Source of the DNA: SYHX01 sp049317645
GTDB taxonomy: Bacteria > Bacteroidota > Bacteroidia > UBA7662
Assembly (NCBI GenBank): GCA_049317645.1
Contig: JBMOHV010000038.1
Coordinates: forward strand, 1-17,351
Direction: 5' to 3'
DNA: 17,351 nt
Below the pieces are notes generated by a model. The model worked only from the letters and a program-made list of their open reading frames with translations. It ran no database searches and was not told the origin of the DNA. A program made the position numbers and the translations under genes. Positions 1-7,092 of this stretch are shown here, piece after piece (position 1 is the first letter of the stretch; each line of letters opens with the position of its first letter).

Positions 1-158
1 GCCTGCAAGGTCTGGTTGTTCTGAGCCGTCGAGGCCTGCGTTGCTTCCCATTCAGTGCTGGCATCCAGCAACATACGACGTATTCGGCTCCATCCGAACA
101 ATCGTCCCCACCACGACAAGGCTTGCAATTCCTGCAGAAGTTGGCGCATCATTCCCAT
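1..158 (-). CDS. Unrecognised protein, N-terminal fragment cut by the window edge
   Basis: An open minus-strand frame starts at ATG 158-156 and runs off the left edge, giving 52 complete codons. The protein begins MGMMRQLLQELQALSWWG and continues through a basic stretch (GWSRIRRMLLDAS) into a polar Gln/Thr/Ala-rich segment. There is no signal peptide or clear membrane helix. The start is uncertain because ATG codons at 152 and 149 are in the same frame, and a stop lies upstream at 182-180. It follows the DUF3089 gene on the same strand after 41 nt, so it may be the last or a later gene of that small operon. The leader is A/T-rich. I do not recognise the family. The Gln/Ala-rich end could be the start of a coiled coil, but too little is present to say. 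Confidence 0.55.
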   Translation of the reverse strand, partial: MGMMRQLLQELQALSWWGRLFGWSRIRRMLLDASTEWEATQASTAQNNQTLQ

Positions 159-199
159 ACACAAATTTATGTTACAAAATCAAATAAAATCCCTGATGA

Positions 200-1300
200 C
201 TAGCGCTGTCGCACATATTGCCGAACACGATGCACGGCATTGCCGCGGATGTCCAAATAGAAGAGGTTAATGTCTCCGGAATGATAATTGGGCGATCGAT
301 ACAAAAAGGATCCCCAGAATCGCGGCTTGTTAACCCAGACCATGCCACCCACCACTTGGGCATCGCAAATTCCAGGGTAATTCTTGCCAAAGGGCCGAAG
401 CACGGCACCGCGATGCCGTATGCGCGGAATCAACGCCCCCTGGACAATGCAGGTATCGGGGGCCGGGAAAGGGGCAGGAAGATCCCAACTGATCGGGTTA
501 ACCGCCACCGCTTTGGCCAAGGCCTTTTCATAGGCTGGGGGCGCGTAACCCCTGAGGAAGGTGCTCCAACTAACAAAGCAACCGACCGCGTTTGAATCAA
601 CGCAAACCGGTAATCCAGCCAAGGAATCAGCAGGAATGGCCATACCGGGCAGATAAGCAACCACCAATCGTTCTTGGAGCGGGGTTCCGATCACTTGGCG
701 TTTAAGCAAATGGGCGGCATGCAGCGTGCCCTGGGAATGACCTGCAATAATAAATGGCCTTCCTTGACTGTAGTTTTTCAGGAAATAATTGAAGGCAGCT
801 TCAACATCGCTGTATGCGATGCCCAAGGACTTTTCTTTGTCTTCCAAGTTGGGGGTCAGGAACGCCGAGTAATGCGCCTGCCGATAACGTGGCGCGTAGA
901 TTTTACCGGCTCCGTTAAAGACCGAGGCTTGGTACAAGGTGGGTAAACGGTCAATTTCCCGGTTGAGTCGGCGGTCCCTCAAGTCCTGGTTCCAGCGGTA
1001 CTCGGTGCGCGGTTTGGTGGTGTAAAGCGTTGGATGCACATAGAAAACATCGACCATGGCACTGTCCTGGGCATCGCGCAGGCCGGTCGGCGTTCGGTCG
1101 GCGCCATCCCTGCGATTGGGTAGGGCAGTCCAAAACTGTTCCTTGCTGTAATCGGGCGGAGGCGGCACAGGACTTTCGACAAAGCGGGTCGGTATGCAAT
1201 AAAATTGACCTTTGGTTTCATTCGCATGGCCCAACGCCCACATCAAAGCCATCCAAAAAGCTAAATTCATGGGCTTCAAGGCTGTGGGGCATTTTTTCAT
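200..1300 (-). CDS. Secreted DUF3089-family alpha/beta hydrolase (lipase/esterase-like)
   Basis: This is a 366-residue protein if it starts at ATG 1300-1298. The frame is open further upstream, but that part overlaps the preceding gene and reads as arginine-rich nonsense. Start 1300 gives a plausible signal peptide ending near ALGHA (residues 22-26); ATG 1270 is an alternative. The nucleophile elbow GHSQG lies at residues 187-191, with Ser189 as predicted nucleophile. A preceding Asp-rich segment (VDVFYVHPTLY, residues 83-93) and a C-terminal histidine in NYHSGDINLFYLDIRGN (His340) match the DUF3089 pattern of lysophospholipase-like hydrolases. The substrate is unknown; an ester or lipid in the periplasm or outside the cell is the inference. 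It lies 25 nt downstream of the fibre-like protein gene and is probably cotranscribed with it. Confidence 0.86.
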   Translation of the reverse strand: MKKCPTALKPMNLAFWMALMWALGHANETKGQFYCIPTRFVESPVPPPPDYSKEQFWTALPNRRDGADRTPTGLRDAQDSAMVDVFYVHPTLYTTKPRTEYRWNQDLRDRRLNREIDRLPTLYQASVFNGAGKIYAPRYRQAHYSAFLTPNLEDKEKSLGIAYSDVEAAFNYFLKNYSQGRPFIIAGHSQGTLHAAHLLKRQVIGTPLQERLVVAYLPGMAIPADSLAGLPVCVDSNAVGCFVSWSTFLRGYAPPAYEKALAKAVAVNPISWDLPAPFPAPDTCIVQGALIPRIRHRGAVLRPFGKNYPGICDAQVVGGMVWVNKPRFWGSFLYRSPNYHSGDINLFYLDIRGNAVHRVRQYVRQR

Positions 1301-1325
1301 CAGGGAGCAAAGGAATAATGGATGG

Positions 1326-2834
1326 CTAGCGCGGCGGTTGATGCGGATGGGAAAGCGGGAGAGTTGGCGGCGCCATGTAGAGAAGGCCCTGCTCTGCAGG
1401 TTGCCCGTACAATTCGGGGTGAAGATAACGTCCTTTCTCCTGCGGTGATTTGGCCGGTTCCGGATCAATGGGATGAGCCCGGGCATAACGATCGTTGCGA
1501 ATTCCCGTTACCTGCCAGCTGATTTCGGTATTGGGCGTTTCGCTTTGTACAACAAAGCGGTTTTCGGAAATTTTGGAAGCGACCCGTACCCGGGTAAAGC
1601 CTTCCCCTCCAACAGGGGTCAATTGGTAACAAAAATCACGATTCTCGGCGCAAAAATACGAGGGCAAGAGAACAGTTGCCATACCAGTAGAATCTGTTAT
1701 AACATTTCCATTGTAAAGGTTCATCATATCCGGACTTTCGACAAAACTATGCACCAAAAATTTATTTTCCGGGTCCACAGGATGGTCAATCCGAAAGGTT
1801 CCGGCGGCTTTGGAAAGGGTTCCTCCTATACTGAGATTACCCACATTCACAGCTGTTGATGCGTTGTACCAACCATGAGCGGTTCCAAACGGCTGAAAAT
1901 AAGCAGCTGCCAATGAAGAAGTTCCACCCACCATGTGCATAGCCGTACCACTATCGTTGCCGCATAACAAGGTAGAATATGCAGAATTCCCGTACAAATA
2001 TCCAGCCGGTCCGTTGGGGTTGGTAGCCGCCAGTGTCGCGTATGGCCCTGTGCTGTAACCCAAAAAGGCATTGCTATAGGGCGCATAGGAATAGACGGTT
2101 GCATTTGCAAAACTATCCGCAGCAAATACAGCAGCGGGTGCATTCCCAAAATTTTCGGCATACAAGGTCCCGTAGATATCGCTGTTGTTCTGCAGAAATG
2201 CAGCATTCTGCCGGGTGCTGTAAGCGCTTACAGCGACAGAATCTCCAAAAACATAAAGTTTCGTATTGGCAGGCGCAACGGATCCAATTCCAACATTGAC
2301 TCCATCGTGGTACAAATTGCGGGAACCCGCATTCCAAACCGAACCGTTCCAGTAAGGGGTGTTACCAAGAGCCGTTCCGCGGTCAAGGTATCGAACCTTA
2401 TCGGCCACCAAAGCATAGGGCACCGATAACATAGGGGAGGTCCCCAGGAGGGTATAATTCGTTCCACCGGCCAAATCCACTTCGGTCCGAACATAATGCG
2501 GGGCACCCACCCAATCAACCCCAACCAGAGTCCCGATGACTGGTTGACCTCCTCCCAATTCCACCGTGAGCAGGCCGTGGGCGTTGGTGCTGGGTCCTGG
2601 CTGAAAAACCTCCTGGTACACGACGGACCCGCTAACGGAATCTCGAACGATGCTCAAACGAAGTCCTACCGTGCTCTGGGAAACCAAAGCCCCGCTTGCG
2701 GTTCGGACCACCGCTTGGTACGTCATCTTGGAAGGAGCCTGAGCCCATGCGGACGTTGCCTTCAAGACAAGAATTGACAAAAGAACCAAAAAAAGGATTT
2801 TGAAAAATCCTTGACCCAAATAAAATGCCTTCAT
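1326..2834 (-). CDS. Secreted fibre-like protein with Bacteroidota N-terminal module and conserved SWQVTGIR C-terminal domain
   Basis: This is a 502-residue protein with a clear signal peptide cleaved near SAWA-Q (residues 28-32). Residues 32-145 form a module I know from many Bacteroidota surface proteins (MTYQAVVRTASGALVS at 37-52, LLSVPYAL near 135-142). Residues 175-335 are a Gly/Ala/Tyr/Asn-rich low-complexity stretch with short degenerate repeats, as in beta-helical or trimeric fibre stalks. Residues 336-479 form a conserved C-terminal domain containing SFVESPDMMNLYNGNV, SWQVTGIRNDRYAR and GRYLHPELYG, seen at the end of many uncharacterised secreted bacterial proteins. Two cysteines in this domain (C395 and C402) may form a disulphide. 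A Pro-rich tail follows. No T9SS sorting domain is evident. Its function is unknown; a cell-surface or tail-fibre-like structural role is only an inference. The DUF3089 hydrolase gene follows at 25 nt. Confidence 0.85.
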   Translation of the reverse strand: MKAFYLGQGFFKILFLVLLSILVLKATSAWAQAPSKMTYQAVVRTASGALVSQSTVGLRLSIVRDSVSGSVVYQEVFQPGPSTNAHGLLTVELGGGQPVIGTLVGVDWVGAPHYVRTEVDLAGGTNYTLLGTSPMLSVPYALVADKVRYLDRGTALGNTPYWNGSVWNAGSRNLYHDGVNVGIGSVAPANTKLYVFGDSVAVSAYSTRQNAAFLQNNSDIYGTLYAENFGNAPAAVFAADSFANATVYSYAPYSNAFLGYSTGPYATLAATNPNGPAGYLYGNSAYSTLLCGNDSGTAMHMVGGTSSLAAAYFQPFGTAHGWYNASTAVNVGNLSIGGTLSKAAGTFRIDHPVDPENKFLVHSFVESPDMMNLYNGNVITDSTGMATVLLPSYFCAENRDFCYQLTPVGGEGFTRVRVASKISENRFVVQSETPNTEISWQVTGIRNDRYARAHPIDPEPAKSPQEKGRYLHPELYGQPAEQGLLYMAPPTLPLSHPHQPPR

Positions 2835-2880
2835 TGAATTCGATATTAGATTTCAAACAAAATAACATAGGCGACCCTCT
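2835..2880. promoter_or_regulatory. Short divergent intergenic region
   Basis: These 46 bases separate the minus-strand start at 2834 from the plus-strand start of the DinB remnant at 2881. The stretch is A/T-rich and must hold or adjoin the promoter of the 2834 gene. On the minus strand TATTTTG resembles a shortened form of the Bacteroidota -7 box (TAnnTTTG), but the match is imperfect and no convincing -33 element is seen. This is a call from position rather than from motif. Confidence 0.25.
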
Positions 2881-3079
2881 ATGAATAACACCAACCACCC
2901 CCACATCTCAAATTTAATCCAGGCCTATCGCGATGTTCTGGATTTCACGGATACCTTGGATGATACAACCTTTGCCTTGTCGCCTTTGGAAGGCAAATGG
3001 AGCCCGGCTCAGCGCCTACCACGGCCGCCTTCATCTGGGTCTCATTCAAAGAGACCTCGAGGCCGGCAGGCAGGCCTAA
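2881..3079 (+). pseudogene. Decayed DinB-family gene with internal deletion
   Basis: The plus strand starts at ATG 2881 and encodes an N-terminal piece typical of DinB/YfiT-like four-helix proteins: LIQAYRDVLDFTDTLDD followed by LEGKWSPAQ (residues 36-44), the usual WS..Q motif before the first metal-binding His. The expected middle is absent. From 3014 the next frame reads AYHGRLHLGLIQRDLEAGR and stops at TAA 3077-3079. That is a good match to the HxxxH end of DinB proteins. Family members are about 150-170 residues, whereas only about 44 + 21 remain here, joined out of frame around 3010-3022. I infer a deletion of roughly 90-100 codons. It is the only plus-strand gene in the window. Its stop overlaps the stop of the convergent Mpo1-like gene (CTAA). 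Confidence 0.6.
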
Positions 3080-3525
3080 ATAGGCAGGCCTGCTTTGCGG
3101 TAAACAAAGTGCAGGAGCCAGGCCGGGCCCACCAGCAGGAATTGCAAGTCCTTGAGAAAGGAAGGCTTTTTGCCCTCAATTTGATGGCCTTTGAACTGGC
3201 CGACCCAGGCGGCCGCAAAGAGGCCCAAATGAACCTGCCAGGCAAGGGACCCTGCCACCGCCTCCAAGGCCATGATACCCCATGCCATCGCGAGGCTGAT
3301 CAAAACCATGCCCACAAAGAGGCTTAGCGAGAGTCGGACATAGTACAAGGAAGCGAAACACAGGAAAAGCATGCCCAAAGTGACCGATCCGTAAACCCTC
3401 ACGGTCCACAGCAAACCCATCAAACTAAACATAATGGCCGGGACACAGACCCAATGAATCAATTTGTTAGTAGCGTTTTGGTGGCTTTCACCGTATTCCT
3501 CGAGAAGGCGGTCAATGGTGCGCAT
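3076..3525 (-). CDS. Mpo1-like (DUF962/YGL010w) membrane protein, possible 2-hydroxy fatty acid dioxygenase
   Basis: This is a 149-residue protein starting at ATG 3525-3523. The open frame continues upstream, but the family motif begins almost at once with this start (MRTIDRLLEEYGESHQN). Conserved histidines are His15 in ESHQN, His24 in NKLIHWVCVP and His114 in FKGHQIEGKKP. In yeast Mpo1 equivalent histidines bind Fe(II) for alpha-oxidation of 2-hydroxy fatty acids. Residues 27-92 contain three hydrophobic segments, and a further one lies at 125-142, fitting an inner-membrane protein. The length is normal for the family, so the gene looks intact. It stands alone, convergent with the DinB remnant and separated from the next minus-strand gene by a terminator. 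The enzymatic role in bacteria is inferred from the yeast family member. Confidence 0.88.
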   Translation of the reverse strand: MRTIDRLLEEYGESHQNATNKLIHWVCVPAIMFSLMGLLWTVRVYGSVTLGMLFLCFASLYYVRLSLSLFVGMVLISLAMAWGIMALEAVAGSLAWQVHLGLFAAAWVGQFKGHQIEGKKPSFLKDLQFLLVGPAWLLHFVYRKAGLPI

Positions 3526-3548
3526 AGGATTTGTTTGAGATTTACCTA

Positions 3549-3576
3549 CGAATTTAAACCCCTTCGAACGACCCAA
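3549..3576 (-). promoter_or_regulatory. Possible promoter of the Mpo1-like gene
   Basis: On the minus strand TAAATTCG (plus 3549-3556) differs by one base from the Bacteroidota -7 box TAnnTTTG. A TTGG lies 17 nt upstream (about 3573-3576), close to the usual place of the -33 box. It sits about 25 nt before ATG 3525 and downstream of the terminator at 3640-3669, where a promoter is needed. The match is partial. Confidence 0.3.
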
Positions 3577-3639
3577 GACCATCCACTGAAATCCGATCAA
3601 CCGCTTTCCCGACTTTGAATGCGACCCTTACCCCAAAAC

Positions 3640-3669
3640 AAAAAGCCCCGGTATGAGGCGGGGCTTTTT
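3640..3669 (-). terminator. Strong intrinsic terminator, probably bidirectional
   Basis: A perfect 10-bp stem AAAAAGCCCC / GGGGCTTTTT (3640-3649 with 3660-3669) encloses a 10-nt loop. Read on the minus strand, the stem ends in a T-run (CTTTTTGTTTT). It lies 70 nt past the stop of the 1083-residue T9SS protein and so closes that transcript, and possibly the whole polysaccharide operon. It also insulates the Mpo1-like gene. The A-run on the other side would allow it to work in both directions. Confidence 0.88.
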
Positions 3670-3739
3670 GAAGGCAATAAGGAGGGGGTGGTAAGACCCT
3701 TCTCCCAAAACCTTGGAGGAAAAAACGCTCTTGGACCGA

Positions 3740-6700
3740 TTAACGAACCAGAAGGGGCAGGTTCATCCTTTGATTGGAACCATCCAACCAATGAACCAAA
3801 ATCGAATAGCGACCGGTGCTTAGACCTTCCAGGTTCAACTCACCGGCACCGGCACCAGCCGAAATCTGACGGAGCGAGCTCACGGAGCGACCCAACATAT
3901 CACGAACTTCCACCTGCAGCGTAGCGGCACGATCCAAGTTCAAGACCAGGCGGATGTTCTCGCCCTGATTCACCGGCTGAGGTGCAACCAAAGCCAAGGC
4001 CTTTGGAGCGGCCAGCGATGGAATGCGCAGACCCACTTGGGGATGGTTCACCGCCCAGGCATCGGTGGCTTCGGCTACCGAACCTAGGGTCCATTCGTGG
4101 CCAGCAATATCGTTGGTGCGGGTGATTTCGGTCTCCACCACAAAAGCCACTTGACCGGCTTGAACCGCCACCTCCTCGGCAGAGAACCAGCCCAAGCGCA
4201 GGCGGCCATTGGCCGTATGCCAGCTGAGGTCACCACCCACCAAAGAACGAACACCGGTCACACGAACACCGGCAGGCACATTCAGTTCCAAGCTCAAGGA
4301 GCCCAGTCCCAAATCCCGATCCAAGGCCAAAGGCAGCGCACCGTGATGAGCCGTGGCCTGATCAGCCACAAGAACCAACCCGGCATCACCGCGGGCCACA
4401 GGGCTGTAGGATGCATTCACGTCACCGTAACAAATAGCTGAAATATTCTGGGTCAGCGCACCGCTGGTCACCGTCACGGCCGGTTGCTCAAAATACCAGC
4501 TGCCAACGCTAAAGGTGGTAATGGAACCCGAAAAACGACGGTTAATTAACAAGGCATCCCCGGAATTCACCGCAGCATTGCCGTTGACATCGCAGGCAAC
4601 CAATCGCAGACCCGTTTGGAGAACCGCTCCAGTTGCATGACGCACCGCCAACAACGCATCGCTGGCCGTCACACCGCCCCAGGGCTTGGTCGTGGTGGCT
4701 TCCAAGGTGTACGAACCTGGAACGACATTGTTCATGCTAAAGCTACCGTTGGAGCCGGAAGTGGCCGTGGCAACGGTGGCACCCAGCGCGTTCTTGAGAA
4801 GGACGGTGCTGTTGTTCAAGGCGGTCTGAGCATTGTTACCGTAACGAACCAAACCGGTCACGCTACCCAACGAAGGACAGGCGGTACAACTTTCCCAACA
4901 AACCGCGGGCAGGACAGTGCTAACAGTTGGCTGCAACCAACGATTGGTGAATTGACCGGTTGTCTGGGTGCAAGCGCCACCAGGGGTCAAGTTTTCTTGA
5001 CCGTTCCAGCCATCCAAGGTGTACTTCCACTCGATGGGAGCAGCGGTAGAAACATTGACCATCAGTTCAAAGATGCCGTCGTTGTCCGGATCAGTCATCA
5101 CTGCACATCCACCGCACCAGTTGTTAAAGGAACCATTCAGATTCACGGTGGTGTAAGCGGGGCCGCTGTATTGGCTCATGTTGACACGGAATGTAATGTT
5201 AGCTGAAGTGGGCGCACCTGTGCAGGCTGTGCAGGAATTCCAGCAAACAGAAGGCAGGGTGGTCGCGGTGGTGAAGGTCAAAACGCGGTTGGTGAAACCA
5301 AAATTGGTCTGGGTACAGGCTGAACCAGCGACCAGGTTTTCTTGTCCGCTCCATCCATCCACCGTGAATTTGTATTCAATGGTTCCGGGCAACAAAGGCA
5401 AAGTCACTTCCCAAATCGAATCGTTGTTGGCATCGGTCATGGCATTGCAACCACCGCACCAACCGTTGAACGAACCGTTGACATTTACTGTCGTAAAGGC
5501 CGAACCGGAATAACCACGCATGTCCACCTTGAAGGTTACATTGACCGGAGTAGGGGCTGGGGTGCTGCAGGTATTGCAAGAATTCCAGCAAACAGCGGTC
5601 AAAACACCACCGGCCGAGGTCACCGTGTAAACGCGGTTGGTGAAACCACCAATCGTCTGGGTACAGGTTGTTCCGGGAGTCAAGTTCTCCTGTCCGTTCC
5701 AGCCATCCACGGTGAATTTGTATTCAATGGGACCCGCTGGCAAAGGAAGGGTCACTTCCCAAATCGAATCGTTGTTGGCATCGGTCAAGGCATTGCAGCC
5801 ACCGCACCAGCCGTTGAAGGTGCCGTTCACGTTCACCGCCGCAAAGGTTGCACCGGTATAACCGCGCATGTCCACTTTGAAGGTAACTGGGTAGGTCGGA
5901 GGAGCACAAGCCACACAGCTATTCCAGCACACAACGCCCACCGAACTGGCCGCCGTTACGTTGTAAACACGGTTGGTAAAGCCCCCCGTGGTCTGGGTAC
6001 AAGCCGAGCCTGCGGTCAAATTCTCTTGACCGTTCCAGCCGTCTACCGTGAACTTGTATTCAATGGCTCCTGCCAAAAGAGGCAGGGTAATTTCATAGAT
6101 CGAATCGTTGTTGGCATCGGTCATCGTATTGCAAGAACCGCACCAGCCGTTAAATGAACCGTTGATGTTGACCGTGGTGAAAGCAGCACCGGTATAACCG
6201 CGCATGTCCACTGCAAAAGTGGTCGCAAAGGTTGGAGGAGGTGGCGCGGAGCAAACATTGCAGGACTGCCAGCATACGGCAGGGAGGGTGGCATTGGCGG
6301 CAACGGTATAGCCCCGGTTCGTGAAGCCACCGTTGGTCACGGTGCACGATGAGCCGGCTGTCAATTGCTCCCAGATGGCATTGGAGGAGGATCCATCGAG
6401 GGTGAATTTGTATTCAATGGCCATGGCTGGCAATGGCAGGGTCAATTCATAAATCGAATCGTTGTTGGCATCGGTCATCACCGCGCAGCCGCCGCACCAT
6501 CCGTTGAAGGTGCCGTTCAAATTAACGGTTGTGTAGGGCGCTCCGGTATAACCGTTGAGATCCACCTGAAAGGTGACATTGTAAGTCGTTGGGGGCGATG
6601 AACACGTATTGCAGGAATTCCAGCAGACGGCGTCCAAAACCGCGTTACCGACCACCGTGTAGGCGCGGTTGGTGAAACCAGAGTTGGTGACCGTACAGGG

Positions 6701-6991
6701 GGTACCCTGCATCAGATTCTCTTGACCCGTCCAACCGTCCACCGTGAATTTGTATTCAATGGCCCCGGCTGCCAATGGCAGGGTGACTTCCCAGATAGAG
6801 TCGTTGTTCGCATCGCTCATCGCGTTGCAACCACCGCACCAACCGTTGAAGGTTCCGTTGACATTGACCGTGGTGTAGGCCGCCCCGGTATAACCGCGCA
6901 TATCCACCCGGAAGGTGATATCAGAGGTCTGAGCCATGGCTCCGGTGACCCAAAGCAGCGCAAGGGCCATCAAAAAGTAGATTTTTTTCAT
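3740..6991 (-). CDS. T9SS-exported protein with six Cys-rich carbohydrate-binding-like repeats, dockerin-like and cohesin-like segments
   Basis: This is a 1083-residue protein with signal peptide MKKIYFLMALALLWVTGAMA (residues 1-20). Six tandem repeats of about 107-111 residues follow, at 24-130, 137-247, 256-362, 368-475, 484-590 and 598-705. Each has VNGTFNGWCGGC, a DANNDSIWEVTLPL strand, IEYKFTVDGW and a VCWNSCNTC end. The NG-FN-W, W-TL-L and EYKF-DG pattern resembles the CBM20/CBM48 E-set fold; six cysteines per repeat suggest disulphides. Residues 711-865 form a dockerin-like segment with calcium-loop motifs (ACDVNGNAAVNSGDALLINR, CYGDVNASY). Residues about 870-965 look cohesin-like. Residues about 1000-1083 form a T9SS type A sorting domain (PQPVNQGENIRLVL, DMLGRSV, LSTGRYSILV). 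The protein is therefore likely attached to or released from the cell surface and binds glycan, probably the substrate of the upstream operon. No catalytic domain is present. The ligand is unknown. Confidence 0.9.
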   Translation of the reverse strand: MKKIYFLMALALLWVTGAMAQTSDITFRVDMRGYTGAAYTTVNVNGTFNGWCGGCNAMSDANNDSIWEVTLPLAAGAIEYKFTVDGWTGQENLMQGTPCTVTNSGFTNRAYTVVGNAVLDAVCWNSCNTCSSPPTTYNVTFQVDLNGYTGAPYTTVNLNGTFNGWCGGCAVMTDANNDSIYELTLPLPAMAIEYKFTLDGSSSNAIWEQLTAGSSCTVTNGGFTNRGYTVAANATLPAVCWQSCNVCSAPPPPTFATTFAVDMRGYTGAAFTTVNINGSFNGWCGSCNTMTDANNDSIYEITLPLLAGAIEYKFTVDGWNGQENLTAGSACTQTTGGFTNRVYNVTAASSVGVVCWNSCVACAPPTYPVTFKVDMRGYTGATFAAVNVNGTFNGWCGGCNALTDANNDSIWEVTLPLPAGPIEYKFTVDGWNGQENLTPGTTCTQTIGGFTNRVYTVTSAGGVLTAVCWNSCNTCSTPAPTPVNVTFKVDMRGYSGSAFTTVNVNGSFNGWCGGCNAMTDANNDSIWEVTLPLLPGTIEYKFTVDGWSGQENLVAGSACTQTNFGFTNRVLTFTTATTLPSVCWNSCTACTGAPTSANITFRVNMSQYSGPAYTTVNLNGSFNNWCGGCAVMTDPDNDGIFELMVNVSTAAPIEWKYTLDGWNGQENLTPGGACTQTTGQFTNRWLQPTVSTVLPAVCWESCTACPSLGSVTGLVRYGNNAQTALNNSTVLLKNALGATVATATSGSNGSFSMNNVVPGSYTLEATTTKPWGGVTASDALLAVRHATGAVLQTGLRLVACDVNGNAAVNSGDALLINRRFSGSITTFSVGSWYFEQPAVTVTSGALTQNISAICYGDVNASYSPVARGDAGLVLVADQATAHHGALPLALDRDLGLGSLSLELNVPAGVRVTGVRSLVGGDLSWHTANGRLRLGWFSAEEVAVQAGQVAFVVETEITRTNDIAGHEWTLGSVAEATDAWAVNHPQVGLRIPSLAAPKALALVAPQPVNQGENIRLVLNLDRAATLQVEVRDMLGRSVSSLRQISAGAGAGELNLEGLSTGRYSILVHWLDGSNQRMNLPLLVR
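4877..6922 (-). repeat. Six tandem in-frame repeats of about 320-335 bp
   Basis: The DNA encoding the binding modules repeats six times with a period of about 325-345 bp including linkers: 6602-6922, 6251-6583, 5906-6226, 5567-5890, 5222-5542 and 4877-5200. Copies 3, 4 and 5 are closest at DNA level, sharing long stretches such as the one encoding EYKFTVDGW. Copy 2 has lost the GW.GQENL motif (SSSNAIWEQL instead), and copy 6 is the most diverged (DPDNDGIFELMVNV). This pattern fits duplication from within followed by divergence of the edge copies. Confidence 0.88.
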
Positions 6992-7092
6992 AAAAACGAA
7001 GTATTAAGTGTAAAAAATACACTTGCTAAATAAGAATATTAAATCCATATTTCCAAACCCTTAAGCCAATTTAATTTGGACTAGGCAGGGCC
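6992..7092 (-). promoter_or_regulatory. A/T-rich leader between GH16 and the T9SS repeat protein
   Basis: This is the only sizeable gap in the minus-strand run from 17351 to 3740. It is much richer in A/T than the flanking genes. On the minus strand it has a TTTG (in GGGTTTGG) about 20 nt before TATTTAGC, a loose fit to the Bacteroidota TTTG...TAnnTTTG promoter. No terminator follows the GH16 stop at 7093. The T9SS gene could therefore be transcribed from its own promoter here, by read-through from the operon, or both. Confidence 0.4.
7006..7024. repeat. Perfect 7-bp inverted repeat upstream of the T9SS gene
   Basis: On the minus strand AAGTGTA-TTTTT-TACACTT is a perfect 7-bp inverted repeat with a 5-nt spacer, 14 nt before ATG 6991. 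It could be an operator or a small hairpin in the 5' leader near the ribosome entry site. A/T-rich DNA makes short palindromes fairly likely by chance, so its role is open. Confidence 0.45.

Noticed and set aside
1301..1486. Upstream extension of the DUF3089 gene
   Set aside because: It overlaps the conserved end of the fibre-like gene, is arginine-rich and would bury the signal peptide.
3038..3056. GGTCTC-ATTCAAA-GAGACC hairpin as a terminator for the Mpo1-like gene
   Set aside because: The 6-bp stem has no T-run after it in either direction and lies within the DinB remnant, so termination is not supported.
3067..3092. GGCAGGCCT direct repeats as an insertion or attachment site
   Set aside because: Two short G/C-rich copies (3069-3077 and 3083-3091) lie at the end of a conserved gene, with no mobile gene nearby; chance is sufficient.
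2881..3327. Plus-strand frame of 148 codons read as one intact gene
   Set aside because: Only the first 44 codons look like protein. The rest runs antisense through the intact Mpo1-like gene, while the true DinB end lies in another frame.
5342..6157. Long plus-strand open frame of 271 codons across the repeat region
   Set aside because: It is the antisense shadow of the tandem repeats in the T9SS gene and repeats with the same period. It has no signal, domain or leader of its own.
4877..6922. CRISPR array or transposon from the regular repeats
   Set aside because: The repeats are over 300 bp, in frame and coding. There are no short identical repeats with unique spacers, and no transposase or inverted ends.
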